NCBI GenBank assembly: GCA_021234155.1
Contig: JAJEKV010000270.1
Coordinates: forward strand, 374,001 to 438,000
Origin: Isoetes taiwanensis
Lineage: Eukaryota > Streptophyta > Lycopodiopsida > Isoetales > Isoetaceae
Reading direction: 5' to 3'
Length of the DNA: 64,000 bases
A program made the position numbers and the translations under genes. Shown in pieces: positions 12,369-24,827 of the stretch. The stretch's first letter is position 1. Each line of letters starts with the position of its first letter. Below the pieces are notes generated by a model. It ran no database searches and was not told the DNA's origin. It worked only from the letters and a program-made list of their open reading frames with translations.

Positions 12369-12705
12369 TGTTAAGACGATCCGACACCAGGTGACTAGAC
12401 TCAGAGGAGGGAGGGATGGAAACTCTAGAACCAACAGAATTCAGCTCAGAGGAAACGCCGATGAGGAATGCTAGCAGGCAATATGGATATATAGTAGACA
12501 GAGTCCAAAGAAAGCCTGCGCCATAGAAGGCTCAGGCTATAGATAGATTTGACGCTCAAAATGGCGTGACGCCAAAACAAGCGTCCCTTTCCCCAGAATG
12601 ATGGTTCTCTTCTATATAAGAAGAGAACCATGGCATTATCTTGTTTTATGGGCAAAGTATCGAATTCATAGGCTCCTCTTTGCTACTTTCCTTACAAGCT
12701 TAACA
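12369..12705 (+). repeat. 5' LTR of a Ty1/copia retrotransposon
   Basis: The segment starts TGTTAAG and ends CTTAACA, the inverted ends expected of an LTR, and is followed at once by a primer-binding site. It contains a perfect hairpin (arms 12601-12613 and 12619-12631) whose ATATA loop carries the likely TATA box. The left boundary is inferred from the matching end sequence. No 3' LTR was found in the window, so the 5-bp target duplication cannot be confirmed. Confidence 0.7.
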
Positions 12706-12717
12706 TGGTATCAGAGC
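12706..12717 (+). promoter_or_regulatory. Primer-binding site (initiator tRNA-Met type)
   Basis: TGGTATCAGAGC directly follows the LTR end and is the canonical plant retrotransposon primer-binding site complementary to the initiator tRNA-Met 3' end. It starts minus-strand DNA synthesis. Confidence 0.9.
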
Positions 12718-15381
12718 CCAGTTCTTCAGCTGTTACATTTCATGGGCTCACTAGATTGAAGATGCTTTATGTTTTCTCTGGATCTGGCTTTCCTGTATGG
12801 AAGCTCAAGATGCAATTAGTATTAGAAAGCGATAATATTTTTAATTATGTCACTGGTAAAATTCCAGTTCCAGCACAAGTTTGACTAGTGTTGGGCACAC
12901 TGGCTACTAGTGGAGCCGAGTATGATACTTGGGTAAAACTTTTGGCTAATTGGCATGAAAAAGATAGTGGCACATTCCTTGATACTTTACGCACCACCTC
13001 AACAACAAATTGGCGCGCTATTGGAAACTTTGCCAGAAGAGTTCAAGGTTGTTCGTATTGTTTTGCTCAACAAAGCCAACCTCACTCTGGATCATGTTCA
13101 TATTTTTCTAAAAGATGAAGCTACCAAAATACAAAACCTTTCAAAGATCAGATAGAAATAGTCTTGTGGTAAACATCCTAATTATTCTGATGATCATGTT
13201 GGCCATTCTGGTCATGGGCGTGGACGTGGCCACGGCCATGGCTATGGTCGTAGTTCTCCTTCAGTGAAAAATCGCTTGTAAAAAGTTTGGACATCCTGAA
13301 GATGAATGTTATTACAAGAGGTTTGCTATTGAACATAAACTTCTTCTTGGCATATGAGATGAGGGACGCTGGATTTATGATGCGATTGAAGTGGTTAGAG
13401 CTGATGATCCTATGCTTATAGATTCTGGTGCTACTCAGCACATGACTCAAACATTGGTTGATACAATATCGCCCTCCCCTTGCTAAGAAATTTGTCTATC
13501 TTGGTGACAATAAACCTCTTCCAGTCAAAGGCATTGGTACCCTTCAGATTCACACATCTTCTGGTGTGGGGCTTTTGCATGGTATTCTACATGTGCCGGA
13601 CCTTTACTGCAATCTTATTTCCTTTGCTCATCTTACTGATATCGGCTTCCATGTTCAGTTTGATAGACGTGTTTGCCATTTTGTGAAAGATGGTCTTGTT
13701 TTTGCCACCGCTTTTCACGAGACAATCTTTATGAACTCAAAATGAATGATGAGTTTGCTAATATTGTGATATCTCGTGGTGATGATATTAGTATTTTGTG
13801 GCATCGAGGTTTTGGTAATAACTTTCAAGATCTTTTGAATATGAGCTGTGATGATCTTGTGGATGGTCTCACTTTGTCAACACATGATGTACTGGGTAGA
13901 TGGTCTCACTTTGTCAACACATGACGTACTGGGTATCTGTGAGGTTTTGTGCTCTTGGTAAGCAGCTTCGCCACCCATTCTCTGGAGAAGAACATCGTGC
14001 AACATATGTCTTAGAGCTTGTGCATTCTGATCTTTGTGGGCCATTCTGTGGTTCCATTGGTAAAGCCCAATACTTCCTTCTCTTAGTTCAAGATTATACT
14101 CGCCGTACATGTGTCCTTTATTCCCAAAAACTCTGACGTGCTATCCATCTTTTGTACGTTTAAAAAGTTGGTTGAAGTTCAAACTGGAACCATGATTCAA
14201 AGATTGTGAACTAATAATGGTGGTGAGTTTAAATCTTTGACTTCTGATAAAGTTTGTGCAGACTCTTGCATTTCTTTATGAATAAACGACGCCTTATTCT
14301 CCTCAATATAATGGTGTTGCTAGGAGAAAGAATCGCACAATCATGAATAGTGTGCGTTGCATGCTTATCCATTCTGATTTGGATAAGCATTTTTGGGCAG
14401 AAATTGCTGCCGCTGTGTATATGCAAAATCATTTGATTACTTCTTCTCTAAAGGCAAAACTCCATATGAAGCCGGGTTTGGTATTAAACCCAATGTTGCT
14501 AATTTTTGTGTTTTTGGATGTACTGCTTATGCTCATATTCCTACTGAAAAAAGGAAAACGATTGATGATGTTGCTGAGGAAGCTATTTTCCTTGGATATC
14601 CTTCTAATGTTAAAGCATATCAATTTTGGGATATTGCTTCTTGAAAGGTTATCATTGGTTGTGATGCTACTTTTGATGAGCTTTCTATGTTACAATTTGG
14701 GTTTTATAGTCAACGTGAACGTGAAATACTTGCTATATTTCTGTTTTCGAATGATGATTTTCTCACTGATGTCCTTATTCCTCCTTCTATTGATTCAAAT
14801 CATCTTACTCCTATCATTGCCCCTAATCCGGTTCTTGCCCTTTGCTCCTGTGTTGAGGCTCTTGATGTCCCTGACTTTGCTCATTATTTTGCTAATGATA
14901 ATTATGATGATGAGGAAGATCATGGTGGTCTTGACGAAGTTGTTGATGAGGTTGCTCATGAAGATGAAGTTTTTTATGAGGTTGCTCATGATGATGTTGT
15001 TGCATGTTGAGTTTGGAAGCTGACACAACGGATCTTAGAATATCATTTTACTTCGACTATGACTGCTGATCAAATTTATTAACGATGCTTTAACCTTAGA
15101 TCAAGAAGAATGTTGGAAAATAGCTATGGAGGCTGTGTATGAATTCTTGATCAGTAAAGGCACATGGGAATCTGTGGAATCGCCTGCAGAATGAAAGGCC
15201 ATTCAATGTAAGTGGCTTTTTAAGACCAAGGTTAAAGATGATGGTTCTTTTGATAAATTTAAAGCTCGCCTTGTTGTCAAAGATTTCTTACAAGTTGCAG
15301 GTGTAGATTATGAGGAAACTTTTTCCCCAGTTGTACATCTTACAAGTTTGCAAGTGTTGTTAGCATTTGCAATTGCAGCAT
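12718..15381 (+). pseudogene. Ty1/copia gag-pol remnant, inactivated
   Basis: Domains follow copia order. Gag occupies about 12740-13155 with a stop near 12883. A zinc-knuckle-like CKKFGHPEDECY stretch lies near 13280-13315. The protease motif DSGATQHM is at about 13421-13444, followed by gag-pre-integrase (13550-13880) and integrase core pieces (13940-14640, including the HSDLCGP and FGCTAYAH blocks). An acidic Asp/Glu-rich spacer is at 14880-15000, then the reverse-transcriptase N-terminus (about 15080-15380; KARLVVKDFLQVAGVDYEET). Frameshifts, stops and a 37-bp tandem duplication (13862-13898 / 13899-13935) disrupt the frame. The copy ends abruptly at a palindrome at 15382; no RNase H or 3' LTR follows. 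Confidence 0.88.
13862..13935 (+). repeat. 37-bp tandem duplication inside copia integrase region
   Basis: Two adjacent 37-base copies (13862-13898 and 13899-13935) differ at about one position. The length is not a multiple of three, so it shifts the integrase frame and is one of the visible inactivating lesions. Confidence 0.85.
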
Positions 15382-15410
15382 GATCTTCATATTTTTCAAA
15401 TATGAAGATC
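15382..15410. repeat. Perfect hairpin at a copia inversion joint
   Basis: Arms of 13 bp (15382-15394 and 15398-15410) surround a TTC loop. The plus strand reaches HDLHIFQ of reverse transcriptase here; directly after it the reverse-transcriptase coding runs on the minus strand. The palindrome therefore sits at the breakpoint. Confidence 0.85.
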
Positions 15411-15518
15411 ACCATTCAGATCTTGTCCAGACACAATGACTCCAGTAGGTTGTACCATGTAGATCTCTTCATTCAAATCCCCATTCAAAAAGGCTGTCTT
15501 TGCATCCATTTGAAAAAT
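15411..15518 (-). pseudogene. Inverted copia reverse-transcriptase fragment
   Basis: The minus strand encodes IFQMDAKTAFLNGDLNEEIY followed by MVQPTG, the conserved copia reverse-transcriptase block that should directly follow the plus-strand part ending at 15381. It is inverted relative to the rest of the element, and only about 36 codons are recognisable. It is either a local inversion or a piece of a second element joined at the palindrome. Confidence 0.8.
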
Positions 15519-15599
15519 CCAAATCCTTAGGTAGCATGATGCAATTAATAGGCAACAGGTGTTAATAACAGGAAGACAATAATTATGGAGCATGGGAAC

Positions 15600-17129
15600 G
15601 CTAATGCGATTACAAGAATCTTAACTATCTTTTCAGGATGTAAACTGAAGGTTAGAGACTGGTAGAGCTAGTGATTCTTCTTTGAAAGCTGGAAATTAAC
15701 GCATGAAATCCCTGTATAAACCGTTGTCACCAAAATTACTTTAATTCAGTGATCAATTGTGTGGCGCTCTATTTGTCAGTGTGGAGCGCCTTCGATTTTG
15801 GATGGAGCTGCCTTCTAAATCTATGATTCCAGTTCGATCATAGTGCGCCTGATGAGCGGCTTCAGAGACTAGACATTCCAAAAAATATTCAAATATCGAA
15901 TGTCCTTCCACTAAAAGCAGCGCCAAGAATGGACTCAAATTTCAAGAAAATGTAAATTTTCGTCCGTAACTAAAATATAAATTTATGCGGGAAATGGACG
16001 TTTGTTTATTCCGTGGGTGTTTTATGGTCTGACATGCCACTGATAGAGGTAGTTAAGAGTCACTTTCTGGGTTTAGATTTCTCATCAGGACGTCCACGTC
16101 GACCTGTAGTAGGCGGACGAAAAAGTGATTTTATTAGATTCTCTATGGCGCTGCTAGCAGTCATTATGGCAGCGCCATAATGACAGTGCTATTAATGGTA
16201 GCACGATTATGGCAGCGCTATGAATTTCTTATTTTCGCGAAAGACTGGAAGAATTCACGAGCGCCTCAAAAGAATTTTAGCGCCCAGACAGTTTAGCGCC
16301 CAAAAAAGCAAGCCAAATTTTCTATTTTTCCAGAAGTTCCGACCGCCCGCGATCCATGTTGAGAAGAGAATGCTCAAACAAGGTCAGTTTTCACACTCCA
16401 TGTCAGTTCTTGGCCTAGCATTGTATTATTTTCTTTCGTAGGAATGAATGCTTTGCTCAGCAAGATCGCGAGCGCGATCTTGCTGAGCAATAGATGTTCT
16501 ATACCAGGGAAAAGATTAAGCATGCTATATATTTTTCCATAAAAAATAGTTTGGCTATTTTTCAAAATTTTACAGTATTTTATGATATATATTTGGCTAA
16601 AGTTATTATTACCATTACATTTGTATGTATTTGACTTGGTGAAACTTTTGAATTAAGTACTATAAACTTTCACTTGACTATTTTTTCTAACTGGAAAAAG
16701 CAAAAAATGTAAATTATGTATTTATGTGCTACAATTATAAATAATAATCAACAATCAAGAAATATACAATAATATTAAAAAGCTTTTAATAAAAGCTCAC
16801 AACGAGCTTATAATATCCATGATCTGAACAACATTCAATGCAATGACGCCTTCTAGATATGATCAAATTGCACTTATCTCTAACATTTAAGGGAAGATGT
16901 TATGCAACCAACTCGGCATCTCGAGAGATATTGGTCATCTCTTACAATTCCTTTTTGAAGATGCATATATGGTATATGTAATAGGAATGCATAGTTTGAA
17001 AAACTACTATCACTGATGATGGTAGATGGGGATGTGTAAAAGTCTATAATAGGAATTTATTTTTGTTTGGCTATTAATGAGTTAATATGTAATTATTGTA
17101 ATATAAAAAATGGCTAATCCCTTTTTCTT
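15600..17129. other. Non-coding region with two perfect hairpins
   Basis: No gene. Hairpin 1 has 11-bp arms (16160-16170 / 16174-16184). Hairpin 2 has 18-bp perfect arms (16453-16470 / 16473-16490) separated by AG, with the core GATCGCG-AG-CGCGATC, a motif that recurs near 24.8-25.0 kb. The rest is AT-rich. Confidence 0.55.
16453..16490. repeat. Perfect 18-bp-arm palindrome with GATCGCG core
   Basis: Every base of the left arm pairs with the right arm; only two bases (AG) separate them. This is far longer than expected by chance in AT-rich DNA. Function unknown. Confidence 0.9.
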
Positions 17130-17420
17130 TAACACTAGAGTTGTCCACTAGACCATCTGTAGTCCATGGGCCAGAATTGGTCCATCATACCTCTGCCACT
17201 TAAACCCATATATCTAGAGGCAAACTTCTCCATTTTGCAATCTACCACCACCTTTTGAATCTTCACTTGATTCTTTATGACCTAGAAGAATTTCATGACC
17301 AATGAATTCACCCATATCATGTGGTAATTGTCCAAACCTCATACAATTTAGCAGTTTTTGTACTAGTCCAGAACTGCATTCTTCAAATTTTCTAGCACAA
17401 AGGGGTCCAAACCTTGCTAA
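17130..17420 (-). repeat. Interspersed repeat, inverted relative to 10430-10680
   Basis: Reverse-complement similarity to 10430-10680 runs over about 250 bp. A related short block (ACTCTAGTGTTAA…GAAAAAGGG type) recurs inverted at about 24610-24640. No coding domain recognised. Confidence 0.5.
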
Positions 17421-18690
17421 AATCAAAAGAAAATGATTTTTTATGATAAAAAATATTGATTTGTATGTTCCCAAGTTTTTTCACTATTATATGACATTAG
17501 ATGAAGTCGCCATACCCAATTTTGCTCAAAAGAGCTGTTTGAGGGTATGAATTATTTCTCTCTTACTATTATAGGTTTTGGCCTAATTCTTGTAGTCATA
17601 AGTTGTTGATTCTAAGAGCTATAGTTTGATGTTTTTTTGAAGCATGATGATTTCAATATTGACTAAAGAATCTCTTGTATAGAATTCAGAACAAAAATAA
17701 ATCTAAAATGATTTAATAAAACTCGTATATCGTCTTTAAGAGGGTAATAAAAGATGCAGGCTATGCACTACACTTATATCTACGTAGATTATAATTTTAT
17801 CAACCTATATGTAGTAGTTAATCATGAATTCTCTACATTTGGTTGTGTTTGTTACCACACGATATTGGAGTTTAAGTATGCTAATTGTTCATATAGTTCA
17901 TCTTTTAGGGAATGCTATATTTTTTATGAATGCAAGGCTTCATTGGCAACATGGATCTCAAATTTGATGTGAAAGTGACATAGTAGTTGCAAGATTTAAA
18001 TATAAATATCTATGGACCATTAATGGTCAATACTTAGACTTCTCAAAATTTGAATCATTTAATCAAAATAACACCCTTTTTCAACTCACATATAATAATA
18101 CATGTGCATAGAGTTCTTGATGTTATATATTGCAAAAAAATACAAAGAAACCTATTCTCTTGCTATCATAAACTTATTAATGTGTTTGCTACCAGAAGTA
18201 TTGTAGATTAAGTATGATAATTGTGCGTGTAGATCATCTTTCATGATGTGCTATATTTTTGGGTTGCCCCTAGGGGGGCAAACCCTTGTTTATGTGGGCT
18301 TTTAGCATATCCTAGGTATATGCTAGAATATCCTTAGGATATGCTGGTGACTGCTAAAAACTTATGATTGGCTGTAAATGCTAGGTCACTTCTGTTGGTG
18401 GGCAGCCGCTCTCGAAACCGGCTAACCGGAGAGGTCTTTTTTTTTTCGTGCACTCTCGATTCATTTGTCCGTGGCATTCCGGATCGAAGCTTGCTTCTTC
18501 AGATTGAAGGTATTTTCATTCTATTCTAAAACAACATTTTTGAGCGCCCATTCTTGCCACTTCGCTACCTGCTGCCATAGCTGTCGTCTCCGGCATCTTT
18601 GAAGCTCCGCTCTCCTCTATCTGGTAACAACCCACTTCTTTTTTTTATTTTCTTAGCTTTCACGATACTAAGAATCTGGTCTTTTACAAA
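17421..18690. other. Non-coding region with a local duplication
   Basis: No gene seen. A diverged ~80-base duplication is visible: 17845-17930 and 18180-18255 share GTGTTTGYTACCA … TTAAGTATG-TAATTGT … TGCTATATTTTT. A GC-richer stretch at 18380-18620 with pyrimidine tracts could be an old promoter/5' UTR for the exon-like segment that follows. Confidence 0.35.
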
Positions 18691-18695
18691 TATAG

Positions 18696-18869
18696 GCTCA
18701 ATTCAAAACTTATCAGTGCGTCAGAGTAGGTTGAACCTGAAAGTACCAAGTTTGGACGGGAATGCTGCACTTTAAAGGAAGGAATCTTTTGGCCTGAAAG
18801 CAAAACAGCAACTGAAGCCGAAAACTATGCAAAGCAACGACTGCTCAAGTTCCTTGCTAATCGACAAAG
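18696..18869 (+). pseudogene. Exon-like coding fragment of unknown family, one frameshift
   Basis: Bounded by an acceptor-like ATATAG and a donor-like AAAG|GTAAAC. The first half reads open in one frame (contains LNLKVPSLDGNAAL) and hits a stop; the second half reads open in another (contains EGIFWPESKTATEAENYAKQ). The two halves look like one exon with a single indel near 18770. I do not recognise the family. Confidence 0.35.
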
Positions 18870-20808
18870 GTAAACTTCTCTTCTTTGAACTTTGTATCAA
18901 CAAAAGTTGCAATGTTTTCTGGACCTGTTAGATGCACCTCGCCAACCTTTCTAGCACAACAACGCTCTGAATGTTAGATCAGTGAATATTATACAGCCGA
19001 AAGAGTTGAATGCAGAATTCACATCTGTATTTTTTCAAGTAGAATGTTGATGGAGAAAAGTGCAAAATCTCTCCCCAAAGCATTTCTTACAAAAGATTCA
19101 TTTAGAAACGTGGAACTTGTTGGTCCACTGGAGTCTAATTCCTGTACTTTTTTCATCTAAAAGTATGCATCCAGTTGGTGAATGCCAAATAAATTCATAT
19201 CTACATCATTAAAAGTCGCTTTAAAGTATCCGTTCGAACGAAAGAGGAAATAATTGATGAATGCCAAACAATTTCATGCAAAAGATGTTAGGAATGCCCA
19301 CATTTTCTTTGATACAATGATTGAATGAGATAGTTTACATGGACAATTGTGATTGGTGGCCTGGGCAGTATGAGAATTGCGAAGATTGGCCATAAGCAAC
19401 AGTATGACCTGCTGCCAGATGATGCTACTTATGTCAATATTTTGAGGGAATGCTCTCGGTCTCAATCTCTGGGGCAAATTCATTCCTGCATGCCTTGTGC
19501 CTAGCTAGTTGTATAGAATAATGTAGAGGCTGTTCACTCCCGTGCTAAGTTGCCATAGCTGAGGCTCAACAGGGCAGCATAGCAATTTGATGCAGGTTTA
19601 TTTCTTTTATCCCGAGCTAGTTTTCAAGCATGTTTTTGTGATGGTGGAGGTACTCTTTGTGTGGAAAATGCAGGTAATAATGAATTGCTACATCCATCTT
19701 TGATCATCCCTTTCGTTTCATCACCAAATACTAGCAGGTTGTTTGTGGTGAGTTCTTTATCTTGATTCTAAAGTTTATGGTTTTGAAGGGACAATGGTTC
19801 TTCAGTATGTCTGATGCAGTTGTTCACTCACAAGTAGCTTCATTTTTCTTGGATAGGTGGTGATAATAAACGTGGTTGAAGGCTTTATACTAAGCCAGGC
19901 AACATTTGAGCTGTCTTCGATGTGCTAGCTTTGATCTCTAAGTCGCTTTCGAAGTAGACGAAGCAAGGAAGCAGGAATCAAGATGATTCACGTCTTTGGT
20001 TTTCTATGTGTGCGATATTGGTGCTTTTTGAACAGTTTTTTTGCAAATGATGGTAGCTCGTATGCACTGGTAACATCACAAAACAGTCTTTTCAGAACTG
20101 GAAACATGTCAGGAAACAAATGATGCCAAGACACTAGGACTTATTCGGAGCGATCATAATTTGGGGGAGTTGATTCGTGGACTGACGAATGGCTTGAGTT
20201 ACAGGCTTCAAGCAAATTCTCTTTGCCTCGTGATACCGATTGCTGAAAATTATGTGAAGCCCTACAACTTGAAGTGACAAAGGTGTCAGGGTTAAGAGCC
20301 TGCGTCCAACAGCACTTCAAGATGTCTCAACTATGTCCTAATTTGTCTTTAGGACCTCTTCGCCTCAAGCCCGATCCACTATAATCTTGTGACCCGTTTT
20401 TTGCCGCCGCAGACAACCTAGTTTTTCTCGATGCTACCGGGTGCGAATAACTCTGATAATGCTTCAACTCAAAGCATTACCTTTTTTTATTATACTTTGG
20501 ATGCTGGGTCTTAGCATTTAAATCAGTATATATACTTTAGATCTATGCTTCGCGGTGTTGTTAGAAAAAAAATTTATCGATGCATCTGAAAGTTATTTAA
20601 ATGCTTTAAATACTTGGATCCTGATGTACATATCGGATCTTTGCTCATTTGAACGCTTGCCTCCACTGTGTTAATATTGGCACCTAATCCAGACTAGAAA
20701 AAGCAGGAAGCCAACCCCTTATATAGCATGACTTTGAAAGCTTTGTCTCAAAGCCAAATGGGCTAATAAGATTCCCCCAAAGAAGAGTTTGCTAAGAGAA
20801 AAGGCTGG
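18870..20808. other. Non-coding region
   Basis: No gene, RNA or repeat recognised apart from the exon-like fragment just upstream, of which this could be decayed intron and exon sequence. Confidence 0.35.
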
Positions 20809-21110
20809 ATGTACATAACATGGCAATTCAGGGCTTCTATTTGACACTGGTCCTGTAAAAGCATATTTATAAAGGAGTTCAATTGATGATTTATTTCGGC
20901 ATGGTCCTGTAAAGCATGTTTATAAAGAAGTCTAATTGATGATTTATTTCTGCATGAATCGAGTTTCCATTAGCTTCTAGATGATGTGATGTACATAACA
21001 TGGCAATTCAGGGTTTCTATTTGACAGTGGTCCTGCAAAGCATATTTATGGAGTCTTATTGGTGTCTTATTTAGCATGAATCGAGTTTTCTTTGCTGCTT
21101 GCAATATGTA
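20809..21110 (+). repeat. Imperfect tandem repeat
   Basis: A block beginning GATGTACATAACATGGCAAT occurs at about 20810 and 20991 (spacing about 181). Inside it the shorter motif TGGTCCTG-AAAGCAT-TTTAT is repeated three times, with GCATGAATCGAGTTT at the end of both units. Confidence 0.65.
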
Positions 21111-23227
21111 GCATTATAACAGGGGGTTTTTTTTGTGGTTTTATACGGTTTTTCACATAGTTTTCCTATGATTTCGGCGTTGTATTCGTGGAGGCATACT
21201 AAATAGTATTTCTAGAGTGCGCCCTTTTTGGTTCGTTGGCTTCAACAATCCGAATTTTTTGTTAAAGAAAGATGAAAAAAAAAAATGCTAGGCATGCAAG
21301 GCTCGGGCTCTTCCACTTTAGGGGTCGACCATTTTAGGGGTTTTAGGGTTCTGAGAATGGCGGATTTGCTATGTTCGTAGTGTTGTTGTGGGAGACGGAT
21401 TGAAATGGCTTAAAAGTTCTTGTTGATCCCCTTCGTAAGCTGGTTCTAGCCTCCAGCGTTGATGTTGAAGATGATGATAACATGGTCGATTTGCTTTTCT
21501 TGGTTTATCTGTCGCTGTGATGAAGTGCAGCGCATTTCATTCATCTAATATTTTCTCCGTCAAACTGAGGCGCGCGCCATACACCGCAAAAATTATGGGG
21601 CAAATCTTGCAGCCCGGTCTGTCCCGCGGACCCGACGGGGATCAAGCTCGGGTCTAGTCCTTTATTTTTCTCCTTCGCTTTTGCTCTATAGCAATCCGCT
21701 CAAGTGTTTCTCTTTGAACGGGAGAAGCCGGGTTCAAGGATCTTTGAAAGCTTGATTATTTCTTGTAGAAAGGTTTTCCAGTATACAGGCTTATTTACTT
21801 TTATGGCTTACTTATGGCATCCTTTATCTGCCACCAAATAAATGATGGCTATGAGCTTCTGATGTATGTTATATTTTTGTAGATCTAAGATCTTTCTTCA
21901 TATCCAGCTAATAAGACAAAGATCCACGGGATAGCGGGATCTTTGTCGGCCTTCTTTGTGGAAAATCCGACATTAGGTAGGAGACTCCCCAAATATCTAC
22001 TTGCTTTGTCATTTAAATGCTCTCTTATATCAGGAACATCATGAAGAACGGAAACAAGGTCACAAATGCTTTTTCTTGCTTTTCAACTTCTATGATTGTT
22101 TTATGATCCTGTTAGATGTCTCAAAACAGCAATCTCAAAACTCCTTTGCAGCCTAATTGCGGATTCTATTACAACAGTGCTCATAACACAGGGATGATGT
22201 GCTTTGCTATCATAGTGAAAAACTGGTTCTTGGATTTGGTCTTGTATTGGATGATCGTCATTATGACAGGAACTGGCAAAAGCTGTTCTCAGCTTAAGGA
22301 GGAAGATCAAACTTGGGCGTCAAATTATGCCAGGTTTACACTTTGTTTTGATGTTCATAGTACAGTATTGTCAATGCTTAGAATGGACAATCTATTGAAC
22401 TCTTCCATTTATTCAGAGCGGACAAATGAATGCGTTGGTCTGATCTGGTCTGTATGCAGGAGCAAGGGCCAAATATGGAGCATTAATTCGCATGTCAGGA
22501 CAAGCATTACATTAGCATATTGGTTCTTTTGCAAACAAATTATCAAAAGGCTTTGGCCAGACAATTATTGGTCATTGTATCTGTTTTCTATGCTTCAATG
22601 GCAGGTGATAACCATCTCCACAAGTGGCTGAAAATTACAGTCAACAATTTGAGATTGNTGGCTGTTATCGTGAGAGAGTATATTCTCAACATTCTGGAAT
22701 ATATTCTTAACATTGTGGAAAAACATTTTGAAGATAGATAGATCCCTTATGCACATTAACACAACGTTTGAAGTTGAATACTATCATAGCAGGATCTTTT
22801 GGTCATGAGTTCTGCTGGAGTTTTTGGATAGACACCATGAAGGATCATTTTTCCCTTGCTTCTCATATCCATAATTTTTTCCTTGCTTCCCATATGCATG
22901 CTTTCTATCTCGCTCTTGCATTTGTAAAAGAGTGTCCTTTCCATTCATTTTCTTATTATGTAGAAGGAAATGCATAATTTGCTCCAAATTTGGGGATGTT
23001 TGATACTGTGGGTTTTCTTATACAACATCTTTGTGTAATGGAGCATTCGTCTGTTATCATTTCTATTTCTGTACATGCTGAACAAAGTCTCATGACGATT
23101 GATATGTCCTTTTCGATAAAGAAGTACTAAACAATCCATTACTATTATATTTGTTCGTGTTGCATTGTTGTTTCCGTATGTTTGCTTTTGTTAGGCCCAT
23201 AAAGTTTACCTATGTTCCCTTTAGTTA
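21111..23227. other. Non-coding region, one ambiguous base
   Basis: A plus-strand open stretch at 22116-22631 has no recognisable domain and is not called as a gene. An undetermined base (n) is at 22658. A ~20-base duplication (TATATTCT-AACATT) occurs at about 22678-22720. Confidence 0.35.
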
Positions 23228-23414
23228 GGGCCCGAAGGGCCCAAAATTTTTTTTAGATATAACAATCAACACACAACTACCATTAACATTATAAACACAA
23301 ACCATTGCATCTAACACATTAAAATTCAAATCCCCCTGAAACCCCCTTTGGTTTGGGTGCATATTCACACGGGGGATTACGTAGGGCAGCGAGAGCTGTC
23401 GGATGGGCATATTT
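23228..23414 (-). mobile_element. Short interspersed element ending in a GGGCCC hairpin, copy 1
   Basis: The reverse complement is a diverged copy of 59731-59882 (shared: CAGCTCTCGCTGCC, CCCCCGTGTGAATATGCAC, CCAAAGGGGGTTT). Each copy ends in a small GC hairpin (GGGCCC-GAA-GGGCCC here). A terminal hairpin without long inverted ends recalls Helitron 3' ends, but I could not establish a proper CTRR end or a 5' TC, so the class is open. Confidence 0.6.
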
Positions 23415-24827
23415 GCCCTTTATTCCAAGATCTGGACCGTACATAGCGATCCTCATTTGTGGGGTATGCATGTACAAATTTTTGTATACTGTATATTAAG
23501 GTTTGTAGCCGACAAAGATGTGTAGGCGTACCACAAGGTCTGGCAAATCCTACTTGTGAAGGGCAGCTTGGTGTGAAGATTGCAAGATTGAAGCCCCAAT
23601 ACAAGTAAGGCCGACCCAGGCCATGAAATTGGAGAAGGAAAACCAATTTATCCAAAGAAGCTTGTAGAAATGAACATAGCAGCTATGAAATAAGCGCAAG
23701 CTGCATCTGAAAATGAAGTAATGAAGTCTGGTCTTTCTTGGGTTGGTCCTGGCTATGAGCTTTATGATTTTCACCAGTTCCAATGTTTTCGATGGTCTAA
23801 GCAACGCAGCACAGAAATTCAGGTGGTTCCTTATTTTGTCTCTATGTGTTTGCATGTGTTGTAGATGCAAGGAAGCAGTAATTTTATTGTGGTTTTTGCA
23901 ACTAAGCTGACCTTTTTATAGGCAGAAAATGAAGTGTATGTGAAAGCATTCTCTGCAAAATCGGCTAGCAAGCCCTTTCGTTATAAAGAAGTTAAGGAGG
24001 AGTTAGTGATGCAAATGGGTACAATCACCTTCACAAAATATCAATGTTTTAAAATAGCAATTTTGATTTACTATAAAAACATGACTTTCAAGTATGATTT
24101 AAGCCACTTCACCCTCCGGCCATGGAGGGCAACCCTCCGTGCGCAGCACCTTGTTTATTATGGATGCAAGCCTTCCTTGGTAATATAGATCTCTAATTTC
24201 ATGTTAAAATAATTATTGGTCCACAGAAGACAGAAAACAGTTTTGACCCTGTCATGTTCGATGAACCCGATCTTCCTTCTCATACCTTGAAATGAGATGC
24301 AGTTTTTTGTGTTGTACTCTCTAACTCGCATAGAAAAATAAGAAAATACTAAAAAAAATCAAAAAAATCATTTCATTAAGACAGTTTTACCTTATGTAAA
24401 TATAAGGCAGTCTTGGCATGACCCCCTTGGATTCAACTAAGCATAACTTCCAAGAATGGAGGTAGATAGATTTTTAGATATTTTTTATATGGAATATGAC
24501 TGCCACATATGAACTTCTAGGAAGGATTTTATTGAATTTTGAGCCATTGATTTTATATGAATTTTAAAGTGAACATTGCAAATGCACCATTTTGGTCCAT
24601 CGCCTGACAACTCTAGTGTTAAGGAAAAGGGGGAAAATAGTTTGGCTAGTCCTTAAAAAATAATGGAATACTTGTTTTAGCTATGGCTATTTTTTACTTT
24701 TTTAAAAGAAATCTCTCTTCATAAAATTCGCCGCAAAAATTGTCTATTCAAAAGAATTAATTTGGCTATTAATAGCCACTAATTTTCTCCATGGTTCTAT
24801 ACATAGTGTGTTACATTCTCGCTGGGA
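23415..24827. other. Non-coding region
   Basis: No gene supported. An exon-like stretch with weak coding character (about 23925-24010) is too short to call. A poly-A/T rich segment lies at 24330-24380. Confidence 0.35.

Noticed and set aside
14343-15023. A 226-codon Leu/Met-rich plus-strand ORF
   Set aside because: It is the wrong frame through the copia integrase/acidic spacer; the correct frame shows conserved integrase blocks.
22116-22631. 171-codon plus-strand ORF
   Set aside because: No domain, no splice logic, composition like translated AT-rich non-coding DNA; it also runs close to an ambiguous base.
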